Assembly: GCF_900103985.1 (NCBI RefSeq)
Contig: NZ_FNIE01000005.1
Span: 186,001 to 250,000 of the forward strand
Source of the DNA: Actinacidiphila guanduensis
GTDB lineage: Bacteria > Actinomycetota > Actinomycetes > Streptomycetales > Streptomycetaceae
DNA: 64,000 bases
Direction of reading: 5' to 3'
The notes beneath the pieces were generated by a model that ran no database searches, was not told the DNA's origin, and was given only the letters and a program-made list of their open reading frames with translations. Made by a program: the position numbers and the translations under genes. Positions 16,520 through 25,750 of this stretch are shown here, one piece after another; within the stretch, counting starts at the first letter, position 1, and each line of letters opens with the position of its first letter.

Positions 16520-17938
16520 GTGCACATACCTGCATACGCTTACGCAACGATCCGCTCGGCGCTGCCGCAGTTGCCTACGTCGCGGCAGGTGGCGGCGCTG
16601 GACTGCTGCATCTGCGACAGCCCCTTTGACGATCGGTTGCCTGTGCCGCTCGGTCCAACGCCTGAGTCAGGACTGTTCGGCTGCCATCCGTGCCTGGGAC
16701 GATTGGTTGCTCGAGCACGGCGGAATCGTTATGCCGCACGCACCCAGGACGCAGAGAAGGCTCGAGACGAAGCCGCGGCCTGGTTGCCGGTGCGTGAGCG
16801 GCACCTTGCCCGGCTCGGGCGGGTGACGGAGGCCGCGGAGGCCGTCACCACGCTTGTCCGGGAAGAGTCGGTCGAGCCGCTGCGCATGGCGTGGTTGCTG
16901 GTTTCCCTAGAGTCGGCGAATAGTTGGATTCCTGACGCACCGGAGCCGCCGTCGTCTGTGGAGAGCGAGGACCGCGACCTCAAGGACGCGGCGTTCCGGC
17001 TCCAGTTGGCCATGATCGGCGCTCGGGAGGTGGTTGCGGAGCGGCTGGCCTACCACGTGATCAACCAAGCGCAGCCCCCCGAGATGTGCGAGGAATTCGA
17101 GTGCCCGGATGGCTGTACGGGCAGGCACGACGTGACGGACATCGACTGCGGCCCCGACTGCATCTTCGACGACTTGGCCGAGCACGGGGTCATGGTGGAG
17201 CCGCCGGAACCGGAGACCCCGTTCTTCGTGGAGGCCGGGGCGCGACGACCCTCCGGGACCGCGGACGTGAGGGAGGGCGATTCGATCCCGGACATGGAGG
17301 CTACCGCCCCGCAGGTTCTGACACGTCTCGGGGTCGATCCGGACGATTTGGACGTCCTGCTGAATGCGGCAGCTGTCGGTCTGGTCGTTGATGCCTGGCG
17401 GGAGGGACCGCTGGAAGCAATCCACGGAACAGTGGACGGGCCGAGCGACGCGGAGGTGTTTGCTCAAGGCGTCGATCTGTACCGCAGGGCGAGGGCGGCT
17501 TTGGTGGCAGCACGGGACGATGGCCCCGAGGGACTGCTCGGGTTCGTAGCCGTCGCGTCCGATGTGGAGCTGCGGTGGGCCGGCGGCTCGCGCTTCGCGC
17601 TGCGCACCGTGCCGGAGGCCGGACCGGTGGCCGAGTTCGTTCGCCACGTCGACGACCGGGTGTGGTTCACCCGTGAAGTGATGCGTGAGCAGGGTTGGCG
17701 CGCCGCGCTCCTCCATCGCGCAGTTTCCGCCGCCACCAAAGCTCGCGGTCACTTCGGCATGCCGGGTTGGCCCGGTGCGGTGGTTTCGGCGATGGACCGA
17801 CTGACAGCGCTGGACAGGTCGGGTGCCCCGGACGTGCTCACCGATCTTGAGGCGGTGAGGGCCACTTTGCTCGAAGCGCCGGACCGGCTCGGGGTCGGTG
17901 CCCTGGACTGGATGCTCAATCAACGTGTATTCGGCTAG
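16520..17938 (+). CDS. Hypothetical protein with two cysteine clusters
   Basis: A 472-aa protein I do not recognise. I chose GTG 16520 because AGGAG lies nine bases upstream; the frame opens at GTG 16493. The N-terminus holds a zinc-ribbon-like pair (C29xxC32 and C55xxC58). A second cluster near residues 190-214 (C190, C195, C199, H203, C210, C214) could bind a second metal. The rest is helical and acidic without transmembrane segments. It could be a nucleic-acid or protein-binding adaptor. It is divergent from the HTH protein and upstream of a small membrane protein in the same direction. Confidence 0.6.
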   Translation: MHIPAYAYATIRSALPQLPTSRQVAALDCCICDSPFDDRLPVPLGPTPESGLFGCHPCLGRLVARARRNRYAARTQDAEKARDEAAAWLPVRERHLARLGRVTEAAEAVTTLVREESVEPLRMAWLLVSLESANSWIPDAPEPPSSVESEDRDLKDAAFRLQLAMIGAREVVAERLAYHVINQAQPPEMCEEFECPDGCTGRHDVTDIDCGPDCIFDDLAEHGVMVEPPEPETPFFVEAGARRPSGTADVREGDSIPDMEATAPQVLTRLGVDPDDLDVLLNAAAVGLVVDAWREGPLEAIHGTVDGPSDAEVFAQGVDLYRRARAALVAARDDGPEGLLGFVAVASDVELRWAGGSRFALRTVPEAGPVAEFVRHVDDRVWFTREVMREQGWRAALLHRAVSAATKARGHFGMPGWPGAVVSAMDRLTALDRSGAPDVLTDLEAVRATLLEAPDRLGVGALDWMLNQRVFG

Positions 17939-18019
17939 CGCGCTGTCCGGGGCTGTGAGCCGTCCGCAATCTGCGTTCGCACATCAGGAGATCAGAGGGA
18001 GAAGGTTCGGGGGCGGGAA

Positions 18020-18298
18020 ATGAAGTGGGACGAAGTGACGCTCGTCATCCTCGCTGTGTTCGGCTGCTTCACGTTGTTGTTGACACAGGTCAGCGAGGTG
18101 CTGTCCAAATTGCCGGAGGTCATCCGGGCATGGCGGCGGGTACGGCGCGAGCTGAGTGGGGGGATGGACGGTCCTGTCGGTCCGGAGCGTTCGACGGACA
18201 TGGGCGCTCCAGGCACCCCTGCCGTCGGCCCCGTCGCCGGGTTCCGAGAAGTCGACGGGGCCGATGCCGAGGACGGACGGAGCGCGTCAGGAGTCTGA
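18020..18298 (+). CDS. Small membrane protein, single N-terminal helix
   Basis: A 92-aa product starting at ATG 18020 after an AGAGGGAGAAGG purine stretch. Residues 7-27 form one membrane helix (VTLVILAVFGCFTLLLTQVSE), followed by a basic segment (RAWRRVRREL) and a Gly/Pro/Asp-rich tail. It lies 81 bases after the double-cysteine gene and its end overlaps the 3' end of the convergent pPIWI-RE gene by 12 bases. Possibly a membrane partner of its upstream neighbour. Function unknown. Confidence 0.5.
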   Translation: MKWDEVTLVILAVFGCFTLLLTQVSEVLSKLPEVIRAWRRVRRELSGGMDGPVGPERSTDMGAPGTPAVGPVAGFREVDGADAEDGRSASGV

Positions 18299-21001
18299 CG
18301 CAGTGGCCGGAGCGTTCGGGGCCTCGGCCAACGGCAGGACGTATTCGGCGGCCAGACGTGCCAGATGCAGTGGGAGGGGACGGGCCAGCGGTGGATAGTC
18401 GTTGTGGTAGCGGAGTTGGTGGGTGAGGGTGGCCCACTCCACGGGGCGGTCAGGTGTCACACCGGCGCGATCGGACTGGGCCAGGACCTCCTCGGTGAGG
18501 CAGCCGAGGACGGTCACCTCCAGCTGCGCGGGATTCCACGCGGTTTTGCCCGGAGCGGTACGGGATTCGGCCGTCGGAACCAGCTTCCGCAAACCCTTCG
18601 GGAGCGTCGCCGTGTGGGGTGTACGGGCAGTGCTGGCGAAGACCCGGTTCGCCGGCTCTGCCGGACCCCAGACTCCCTCGGCGAAACCGATCCGGCCGTT
18701 GTCGTCATGCGCGTACCACTCGGGGACCTCTTCACGGCTGTTCGCATCGCGTACCAGGACGACGCGGAGGTCGTTTCCGTAGACAGTGAGGCGCTGGGCC
18801 GGTTCGGTCCCGAAGCCAAGCATGTCCCGCACCAAGGAGCCGTTGCTCAGCCGCGGCCAGCACTGGCGCAGGTTCGCCGAGTTCGCCAGCAACAACGTCG
18901 GCCGCTCCCTCAGCTGGAACAGCAGGGCCCTGATCTGCCGCTGTGCTTCCCTTTGCCACTGCTCTTCGACGCCCTCCCCGCCGGAGCCGTGTCGCCGCCA
19001 CTGATCGCGGACGTTTCCGTCGGCCAGCGAGAGGAGAAGTTCGCGATACGGCACCCAGGCGGACCGCTCGGCGTCCCAGCCCTCGATGGCTCCCAGCTCC
19101 TCGTCGGGACGTACTCGTACTGCAACGAGTCGGCGGATGGGGCAGCGGGTCGGCCCCTGAGCGGTGTACCGCACCAGCCACAGCGCCGCGTACTGCAGGT
19201 TGGCCGGGATGCCGGTGCCGACGCGGTGGGCCGGCGGGCTGATCGCGCCGAGCTGCCGGAAGGCGTCGAGCCAGGTCCAGCGGGCGCGGTGCTCCAGGGA
19301 AGTTGTTGCAGTGGGCAGGTTCACGAACTGGCTGATCCGTCCCTGCCTCGCCCATGCCAGACGCAGCGCGTGCTTGGGGTCGGAATCGGGGTGCGCGGCG
19401 AACTGGTCCTTGTCTGCGATCTCGGCCACCACGAGGGCGGCGCTGCTTCGCGGCGGCTCGGTGTTCCGGGCCACCAGGGCGCAGCGGTCGTTGATCGCGT
19501 CGGCAAGGCGGACGGCACGTCGGCGGGCACGGTTACCGGACACCTGCAGTGGACTGAGAAGCGCTCCCGCAGGGCGCGCCCTGACGTTGATCTCGATATC
19601 GTTCACCCGCCATTGCCAGGTGTCGTCGGCGATCTCCTGCCCGCTGCCCGGGGGCAGTCCGATGAGTTTCGGAAGTTCCGCGAGCAGCGCCGTGCGGGTC
19701 TCCGCGGACTGCCAGAGAACCTCCACTTCCAGGGGGCGGCCGCTCAGTACGCGGCCCAGTGCGGCCTGGCGTCGCAGGGCCAACTGAGCTTCGCGGGCCA
19801 GGGGCTCGTCCCTCTTGACGGTGCGAGGCAACAGCGAAGGGGTGTTACTGCGGGTGACGCGGCCCAGGTCGGGGACGCGGCGCAGGACGGGCCGAAGCCC
19901 CTCCTCGATCCAGGCGTCGATCTCGGCCCGCTCGCGCGGCATCAGGCCCGGTCCGACCTCGTGGGGGCCGAGCCTCGGGTGATAGACAATGCCGGCGGCG
20001 ACCTCTCCACGCCCGGTGATCCACTTGTCCGGGGAAGCGAACAACTCCGCGGGGTCCGGGTAGCGGCGCACGATGTCCAACTCCGGGACCAGCGGGGCGG
20101 GGCTGTGGCGGCGCCAGGCGACCTCCTTGCGCCGGCGATCGTAGCCGAGGGTGTTCACCACGAGCCGGGGGTGGCGCTCGGGGCCTGCGGGCCAGGGCAG
20201 CGGGGCGTCCAACAGAACGGTCGCACCGCTCATCTGGTGCGGACGCAGCGCCAGGCGGGTGGCCCAGCGGCGCACTCCGGTCGAGACGTGCAGACGGATG
20301 CGGGGGGCGAAGGGCACCGTGTGGAGGGCGATCTTCACCTGCGCCGAGTAGTACCAGGTCTCCTTGCGCCGTTCGTACCGCTGCGGTGGCCAGGAGACCA
20401 GCTCCGCTCCGCTGTCCGTGCTCACTACCCGGAAGTGCAAAGTGGTGCCGCCGGTCCGGAAGGGCCGGGCCGCCAGACGCAGCGCGACCTGCTCGGGCAG
20501 TAGTCCGTAGAGACGGCGCAGGGGTTCCGCGGTGCCGCCGGCGGACATGGCGGTCTCCGTGAGGTCGACGGGCTCCGTTTCCCACGCCGGCAGACCGAGC
20601 GAGGTGTCCGGCCCCGGAGCGAGCAGCTCGTCCTCCAGCTCCCAGTCCGCCTCGGTGTCCTCTTCGTCGTTTCGTCGGAAGACTCCTGCCGCCCAGGTGG
20701 CCACCACCGGCGCCAGCACCTCGTGCGGCACGGGCTCGTGCGCGTACAACCAGGGAAGCAGCCCATCGGTGCCGGCGTTGCGGCCGGTGGCGAGAACGCC
20801 GGGCGCCATGCCGAGCAGCAGGGAGTTGAGACGCTTCACCGGCAGCCTGAGCGGGTGGTCGGCCCCGGAGTGGGTCTGCTCCCAACGACGGGTGAGTTCG
20901 GCGTGCAACTGCTCACCGAGCCGCATCACCTGGAGCTCCTCCTGCCAGGGACCGTGCGCCGGATCTGGCTCGTAGGCCGTGACACGGATGGTCTGGTACA
21001 T
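18287..21001 (-). CDS. pPIWI-RE family Argonaute-like protein
   Basis: I assign this 904-aa protein to the prokaryotic PIWI-RE family described by Burroughs, Iyer and Aravind as part of mobile three-gene conflict systems. The best visible signature is DPKHALRLAWARQGRISQFV (residues 541-560), in the RNase H/PIWI half, preceded by the core strand LVVAEIADKDQF (acidic residues E527 and D530). The N-terminal 350 residues fit the X domain and the middle region the MID domain. A C-terminal run with NLRQCWPRLSNGSL (709-722) and the strand QLEVTVLG completes the fold. ATG 21001 is preceded by GGAGG. It is the last gene of the operon after the helicase. Whether the catalytic triad is intact cannot be decided by eye. 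Predicted guide-dependent or R-loop-directed defence against plasmids or phage. Confidence 0.82.
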   Translation of the reverse strand: MYQTIRVTAYEPDPAHGPWQEELQVMRLGEQLHAELTRRWEQTHSGADHPLRLPVKRLNSLLLGMAPGVLATGRNAGTDGLLPWLYAHEPVPHEVLAPVVATWAAGVFRRNDEEDTEADWELEDELLAPGPDTSLGLPAWETEPVDLTETAMSAGGTAEPLRRLYGLLPEQVALRLAARPFRTGGTTLHFRVVSTDSGAELVSWPPQRYERRKETWYYSAQVKIALHTVPFAPRIRLHVSTGVRRWATRLALRPHQMSGATVLLDAPLPWPAGPERHPRLVVNTLGYDRRRKEVAWRRHSPAPLVPELDIVRRYPDPAELFASPDKWITGRGEVAAGIVYHPRLGPHEVGPGLMPRERAEIDAWIEEGLRPVLRRVPDLGRVTRSNTPSLLPRTVKRDEPLAREAQLALRRQAALGRVLSGRPLEVEVLWQSAETRTALLAELPKLIGLPPGSGQEIADDTWQWRVNDIEINVRARPAGALLSPLQVSGNRARRRAVRLADAINDRCALVARNTEPPRSSAALVVAEIADKDQFAAHPDSDPKHALRLAWARQGRISQFVNLPTATTSLEHRARWTWLDAFRQLGAISPPAHRVGTGIPANLQYAALWLVRYTAQGPTRCPIRRLVAVRVRPDEELGAIEGWDAERSAWVPYRELLLSLADGNVRDQWRRHGSGGEGVEEQWQREAQRQIRALLFQLRERPTLLLANSANLRQCWPRLSNGSLVRDMLGFGTEPAQRLTVYGNDLRVVLVRDANSREEVPEWYAHDDNGRIGFAEGVWGPAEPANRVFASTARTPHTATLPKGLRKLVPTAESRTAPGKTAWNPAQLEVTVLGCLTEEVLAQSDRAGVTPDRPVEWATLTHQLRYHNDYPPLARPLPLHLARLAAEYVLPLAEAPNAPATASDS

Positions 21002-21039
21002 GCGATACCTCCATGAACGATGTGGACGTCGGCGACGGG

Positions 21040-24000
21040 CTACGGCTGGCGGCCGGAAGCGGGCTCGGCGAGGCAGCGGCTGAGCATGCGCCACAAGGGC
21101 TCGTAGAGAGCCCGAACGATGAACCGCTCGTCGGCGGGCATGCCGTCGTCGGAGAAGAACGGGTCGAGCACAGCGAGGACGCTGTGCAGCAGGCTCGACC
21201 TCTCGGTGTCGGGTCGCGGCGGGCTCGCGGCCCGGTTGGGGGCGAAGGCGGCGTCCACGAAGACCACCCTGGCGGGCACTCCGCCGCGTACCAGGCGGCC
21301 GATCACCTGCCACATCAGGACGAGCATGTCCCAGGTGACCTGCTCCCGGTCATCGCCCAGACTGCTCCAGGCCAGGGGGCGTCGCAGCAGTTGGTACCAC
21401 CGTGAGCGGGCTTGACGGCGGAATTCCTCCGCGCCCGCCTCGATGGTGCTTCCGCTGCGGACCCAGGCGGAGAAACCGCCATCGTCGGTCTGCATGCGGA
21501 CGACCCACTCGTTGATGGCATTGACTGCCAGAGAAAGGTCGTCCGGGTGCGGATTCGGGCGGGCGAGGAAGTAGACGGTCCCGATGGCCGCTTCCGCGTC
21601 GTCGTTGAGGATGTTGTGGCCGCGCTCGACGGCGAGCAGGGGCGCCACGAGGATGTCCGCTTCGAGTTCCTTCAGGTGCTCGACGTCTCCGCGCCGCAAG
21701 GTTCGTGCTCGGCCGGCCGACGGCGCATGGTCCTCCTCGTCGATCTCCTCGTCGTCCGAGACCAGGCACAGCACTTTGTCCCGCCACCGGTCGTTGAGGC
21801 CGTGCAAGGTGTCGGCCACCAGCCGGGCCTCCTGGTAACTGCCGACCAGCAGGAGGATCTGGTCGCGGCCTGCGGGCAGCGACAGCAGTTCCCGTTCCAG
21901 GGGCCCGCCGTTTTCGGCCTCGTCCACGCCGGCGCCGAGCCAGGTCGCGATTCGGCGCAGTTTCTCCGGCCGCTCGTCGATGGCGGACCCGGAGATCCGC
22001 ATCATCTCGTCCCCGTCCTCGAGGAAATCGAAGCGCATACTGCTCCCGCCCGCGATGTGCTCGGTCACCTCGCGAGGCGGTTCGATGATCACGCCGACCG
22101 GTACGGCGACGTGGTAGCGGCTTGACCTGGCCGCCCAACTGCTGCCGGACATCAGCAGGACGTGGGCACCTGGCCGACCGTCGACCGATGCCAGAAGCGG
22201 TGCCTGCCTGAGCAGTTCGCGGCCGACGCCGCTGCAGCGGAAGAAGGTGAGTTCGCCGCTGCGGACGCCGCCCTGGTCCTCGCCATCCACCCGGAACTGG
22301 AAGCCGATCACATTGCCCATGGGGGCTTCGGGCACCATCGGACCGTAGTCGCGTGGCCTGCGGTACATCTCGTTGAAGCGGAGGCTGAGCGATGCCTCGA
22401 CCCTTGACCACATGGCGTTGATCATCGCCAGCCGTGGCTCCAGCGCGCTGAGCAGGAGAGTGAACTCGAAACGCCTGGCGAGTTCGTCGCGCCACTCCTT
22501 CGGCGTCTGCGGTGGCCGAGGCGCCTTGCCTGTCCGGCCGCCCCTCGTCCCCTTGCGGTGGAGTTCCTCCTGTTTCTTCTCCCACGCGGCCAGTTCGTCG
22601 TCGTACTCCTTCTGCCGTCCGACCATGTACGTCTCGTCGAGATGGAAGACCTCATCCATCACGGTCATCAGGCTGCGCCGGGTGCTCTCCGGATTTCCTG
22701 TGTGCAGGAGTTCGTTGAGCAGGGCGGTGAGTTGGGTGAAATCCCTCTCCGGTCGGCGTGGGCGGTCACCGAAGGGGTTGTCGCGGAAGGCGTCGAAGAG
22801 TTTCCCCAGCGCGTCTCGGGGGATCCGGTTCGGATGCTCGGCGTCGCCGTCGTCCGGGAGCGGGTAGCGCTCGTCGAGCAGCCCGAGCTGCAGAGTCCAG
22901 GCGCTGAAATAGCCGACGCGGACCCAAGTGCGCAGCGACGGCTGCGACACGAGCATCGCGTACAGTCGGTCCGTGGCCGTGCCTGCTGTGTTGAGGGCGG
23001 CCGAGAAGTTCTCCACGTCGCGATCCGAGAGTTGTGTCCGTCCGCTGGCGGCCAGCTCCCGGATCTTGTGCCGGGTGAGTACGTCGATGAAACCTCTTTC
23101 CTCGTCACAGGCGAGCAGGACCGCGGGTGCGAAGGCCCGGTCGAGATTCATTTGCACCCGGTCCGCCTCGTCAACGATCACCAGGTCACTACGACGGCAG
23201 GCGAGTTCGAAGTAGCGCACACGCTCACCGTTCTGCGGGCGCGGCGGCGCGGAGTCGATGAGACCGGGCGCCGTGGCGACCCAGATGGACGCACCCACCA
23301 GTTCTCGCGAGCCCTGATGCCGGGGGCAGACGGTCCACAGTGGGCAGCTGACGAGCTGCTTCTGCCACTCCGGCGTATGACCTCCGCCCGTACGCCGGGT
23401 GGTCACGGACGGCGGTCGCAGACGGGTGCAGGGCGCTTCGCCGAACGTGAGCGGGCCGGAGACCGGGGCATGCAACGTTGCGTTGAGCACGCACGACGTT
23501 CCGAGATACGTGAACGCCGGGTCGTTGTGCGCGAGCAGGCGGTGCTCTCCTCGGCCCGCGAGGCGCCGGTGCAGTCGCTGCGCGTGCCGCTCCCGGCCAT
23601 GCAGTCCGAGCACGGGGGCCGCGGCGCCGCCGGTGTAGAGGTTGTACTGCTCGACGAGCTTCAGCACCTCGGCCACGTCGGAGACGACGACGGTGGTCCG
23701 TTTCCCCAGGCTCGCGAGGTGGACGGCGATGATGTCGCGCAGTGTGCTCTTGCCCGCACCTACGATGCCCAGCAGGTGCTGGATGCCGTCCACGGAGAAT
23801 TCGTCCGTCTCCTGGAAGGTTCCGTCCTTCCTGCCGGTCATGCGGAATGCCCGGAGCCGCTCCAGCCAGCGTGGCGGGTGGCCTGTACCCAGGCGTTCGT
23901 GGATGGCGTCCATCTCCGCGGCCGTGCGTTCCAGGTCCGCCATTCGAAACGTCAGCGGCGCACCGCCGCCGGCCGGTCCGAGATCCATGTCATGGGCCAC

Positions 24001-24537
24001 CAGGGGCTCCAGGGGCAATGGCGGGATATCGGCCACCGCGGTGGAGCGACTGAGGGAGAAGGCGTGCGGGCCTTGTCCGGCCACTGGCAGCCGCTGTCCG
24101 GCGATCGGAGGCGCGGCGCGCAGCAGCCGGTCGTAGATCTGCCAGCGGTCGCACCCGAGGGAGACCTCCCGCCGACTGGCAGGCCTTTCCACATCCGGGA
24201 CATCGAAGCCGCGCGCTCGTGTCACATAGCGTTGGTAGTTCTCAAGTGCCTCCCGCCACGCGCGGGGCCGGCCCAGCGTCCAAAGGGAGTGCCGGGCCAC
24301 ACGCAGGGTGCGGTCGGCGTCGGGGGGCAGCGGGACACCATATGCCTGGGCGAATCCGTAGCCGCTGAAGAGCACCCAGGCGTGTCCGGCGGGACTGCTC
24401 GGCATGAGCCTTTGCTGAAGGTGGAGCCCCAGCTCGATCTGGCAGAAGAGTTCCAGCGCCGATGAGCGCACGTCCGGCCCCAGAGCCGGCCTCAGTTCGG
24501 TGAACACCGGGGCCAGGGGCGGCAGCAGACTACGCAT
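21040..24537 (-). CDS. pPIWI-RE-associated DinG/XPD-type helicase with N-terminal Z-like domain
   Basis: A 1165-aa superfamily 2 helicase. Residues 1-230 match what I know of the Z domain of pPIWI-RE islands (IELGLHLQQRLMP...VLFSGYGFA). Walker A is GIVGAGKST at 257-265, the DEAD box VDEAD at 455-459, and motif VI QVIGRLVRGG at about 1077-1086. Four cysteines (C349, C370, C398, C404; the last pair as CPLWTVC) lie between Walker A and the DEAD box, as in the Fe-S domain of DinG/XPD helicases. Thus it probably unwinds DNA or DNA-RNA hybrids in the 5'-3' sense of that family. Its start overlaps the end of the REase gene by eight bases, and 38 bases separate its stop from the pPIWI-RE start. Confidence 0.85.
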   Translation of the reverse strand: MRSLLPPLAPVFTELRPALGPDVRSSALELFCQIELGLHLQQRLMPSSPAGHAWVLFSGYGFAQAYGVPLPPDADRTLRVARHSLWTLGRPRAWREALENYQRYVTRARGFDVPDVERPASRREVSLGCDRWQIYDRLLRAAPPIAGQRLPVAGQGPHAFSLSRSTAVADIPPLPLEPLVAHDMDLGPAGGGAPLTFRMADLERTAAEMDAIHERLGTGHPPRWLERLRAFRMTGRKDGTFQETDEFSVDGIQHLLGIVGAGKSTLRDIIAVHLASLGKRTTVVVSDVAEVLKLVEQYNLYTGGAAAPVLGLHGRERHAQRLHRRLAGRGEHRLLAHNDPAFTYLGTSCVLNATLHAPVSGPLTFGEAPCTRLRPPSVTTRRTGGGHTPEWQKQLVSCPLWTVCPRHQGSRELVGASIWVATAPGLIDSAPPRPQNGERVRYFELACRRSDLVIVDEADRVQMNLDRAFAPAVLLACDEERGFIDVLTRHKIRELAASGRTQLSDRDVENFSAALNTAGTATDRLYAMLVSQPSLRTWVRVGYFSAWTLQLGLLDERYPLPDDGDAEHPNRIPRDALGKLFDAFRDNPFGDRPRRPERDFTQLTALLNELLHTGNPESTRRSLMTVMDEVFHLDETYMVGRQKEYDDELAAWEKKQEELHRKGTRGGRTGKAPRPPQTPKEWRDELARRFEFTLLLSALEPRLAMINAMWSRVEASLSLRFNEMYRRPRDYGPMVPEAPMGNVIGFQFRVDGEDQGGVRSGELTFFRCSGVGRELLRQAPLLASVDGRPGAHVLLMSGSSWAARSSRYHVAVPVGVIIEPPREVTEHIAGGSSMRFDFLEDGDEMMRISGSAIDERPEKLRRIATWLGAGVDEAENGGPLERELLSLPAGRDQILLLVGSYQEARLVADTLHGLNDRWRDKVLCLVSDDEEIDEEDHAPSAGRARTLRRGDVEHLKELEADILVAPLLAVERGHNILNDDAEAAIGTVYFLARPNPHPDDLSLAVNAINEWVVRMQTDDGGFSAWVRSGSTIEAGAEEFRRQARSRWYQLLRRPLAWSSLGDDREQVTWDMLVLMWQVIGRLVRGGVPARVVFVDAAFAPNRAASPPRPDTERSSLLHSVLAVLDPFFSDDGMPADERFIVRALYEPLWRMLSRCLAEPASGRQP

Positions 24538-25750
24538 CGGGTTCTCCGTTCGTCTCGTGGATGGCCGGAGTGTCTTTCCGGCCGGATATGCCGGTGGTTG
24601 CTGCGGCCCGGCGCGGCGCGGCAGCGAGGTCCCGCACGAGTTCCTCCGGCGTGGTCAGCAGCACGTACGGTCTCAGGGCCTCGGGCAGGGCCGCGGTGAA
24701 CGCGGCCCGGTATCCGGCGCGATCGGCGAGCCGGCGCGGTACGACGACTGCCATCCCATCGGCGAGCTCAGCCGCGCGGGTGGCGAGCCGTGCTGCCAAC
24801 AGGACGGGCTGCACGCGGTCGTAGGCATGCAGGTTCCGCGCCCGCCATCCGGCGCCGGACAGGTGGTAGGCGTTGAGTTCGCCAGGCAGGGCCTGGTATC
24901 CGACGCCGACGCGGTCGAGTTCGTCCAGCGCGGCTTCCTCGACGCGAAGCGGCAGCGCGACGAATGCTCGTAGCGGCCTGCACAACATGCGGACCCGGTC
25001 CGGATCGCGGATCAGCTCCAGGCGTACGCCGTGTGTACAGTCCTCCGCCTCGCACCAGGTGTCCGTGCCGGAGACGAGAGCACCGTGCGCGGGCACCTTG
25101 CTGCCGCGGAGACGGCCGGGCAGGCGGCATTCGGCGCAGCGCAGAAGTGTGTCCTTGGCCAGCAGGGCTTCGGGCACAGGGTGGTAGAAATCGCGTACCT
25201 TGCTCCAGACCGCGTTGTTCCAGCCGCGTTTGAAGCGGTCGTCCTGGTGAACCATGACGTTGTGCGCGAGGAACTGGCGGCAACGGCGGTACCGTTCAGT
25301 CGAGCCGCACCGGGATTCCAGTTCTGTGAGGAGTTGCAGGGCCGTGGCCTCGGCTCCGCCTCCAGGGCCGTCCGAATCCAGCTCCAGGCAGGTCCGGGTG
25401 GGTGCCAGGCCGACCGGATGAACAAGCGTGGCGTCGGGACTCACCAAGGCCGGGGAAACCGAGAAGGGCCGGTCGGCAGCGGATCGCTCCCGACACCATT
25501 CGAGCAGTTCGGGCAGGCTCATCGGCGGCACCTCTCCGGTCCGCAGGCAGTGGAGCACGACCCTTTCGAGCACGGTTTGCGCCGCCGGCGGATACGGGAG
25601 GGTGAACGATCGCAGGCCGCCCAGGTCCGCCAGGGCCACGACGATGCGGGAAAGCTCGCGATAGAGCCGGGTACCGACCTCGTCCTGCTCCGCCGTTCCG
25701 CGGCTCGTGGTCTCGGCCGGACCGGTCCGGGGTCCTGTGGCCGCCGTCAT
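24530..25750 (-). CDS. pPIWI-RE-associated REase-family protein with Zn cluster; active site looks degraded
   Basis: A 406-aa protein that by position, length and motifs fits the REase subunit of pPIWI-RE islands. A central block reads FLAHNVMVHQDDRFKRGWNNAVWSKVRDFYHP (160-191, shown only as landmarks), followed by a zinc-like cluster C205xxC208 and C233x4C238. The restriction-endonuclease fold should lie at the C-terminus. There LPGELNAYHLSGAGWRARNL (288-307) aligns with where I expect an acidic residue and a DxK motif, but neither the Asp nor the Lys is visible. ATG 25750 overlaps the upstream nuclease stop (ATGA). Family call moderately firm; the loss of catalytic residues is inference. 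Confidence 0.7.
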   Translation of the reverse strand: MTAATGPRTGPAETTSRGTAEQDEVGTRLYRELSRIVVALADLGGLRSFTLPYPPAAQTVLERVVLHCLRTGEVPPMSLPELLEWCRERSAADRPFSVSPALVSPDATLVHPVGLAPTRTCLELDSDGPGGGAEATALQLLTELESRCGSTERYRRCRQFLAHNVMVHQDDRFKRGWNNAVWSKVRDFYHPVPEALLAKDTLLRCAECRLPGRLRGSKVPAHGALVSGTDTWCEAEDCTHGVRLELIRDPDRVRMLCRPLRAFVALPLRVEEAALDELDRVGVGYQALPGELNAYHLSGAGWRARNLHAYDRVQPVLLAARLATRAAELADGMAVVVPRRLADRAGYRAAFTAALPEALRPYVLLTTPEELVRDLAAAPRRAAATTGISGRKDTPAIHETNGEPDA

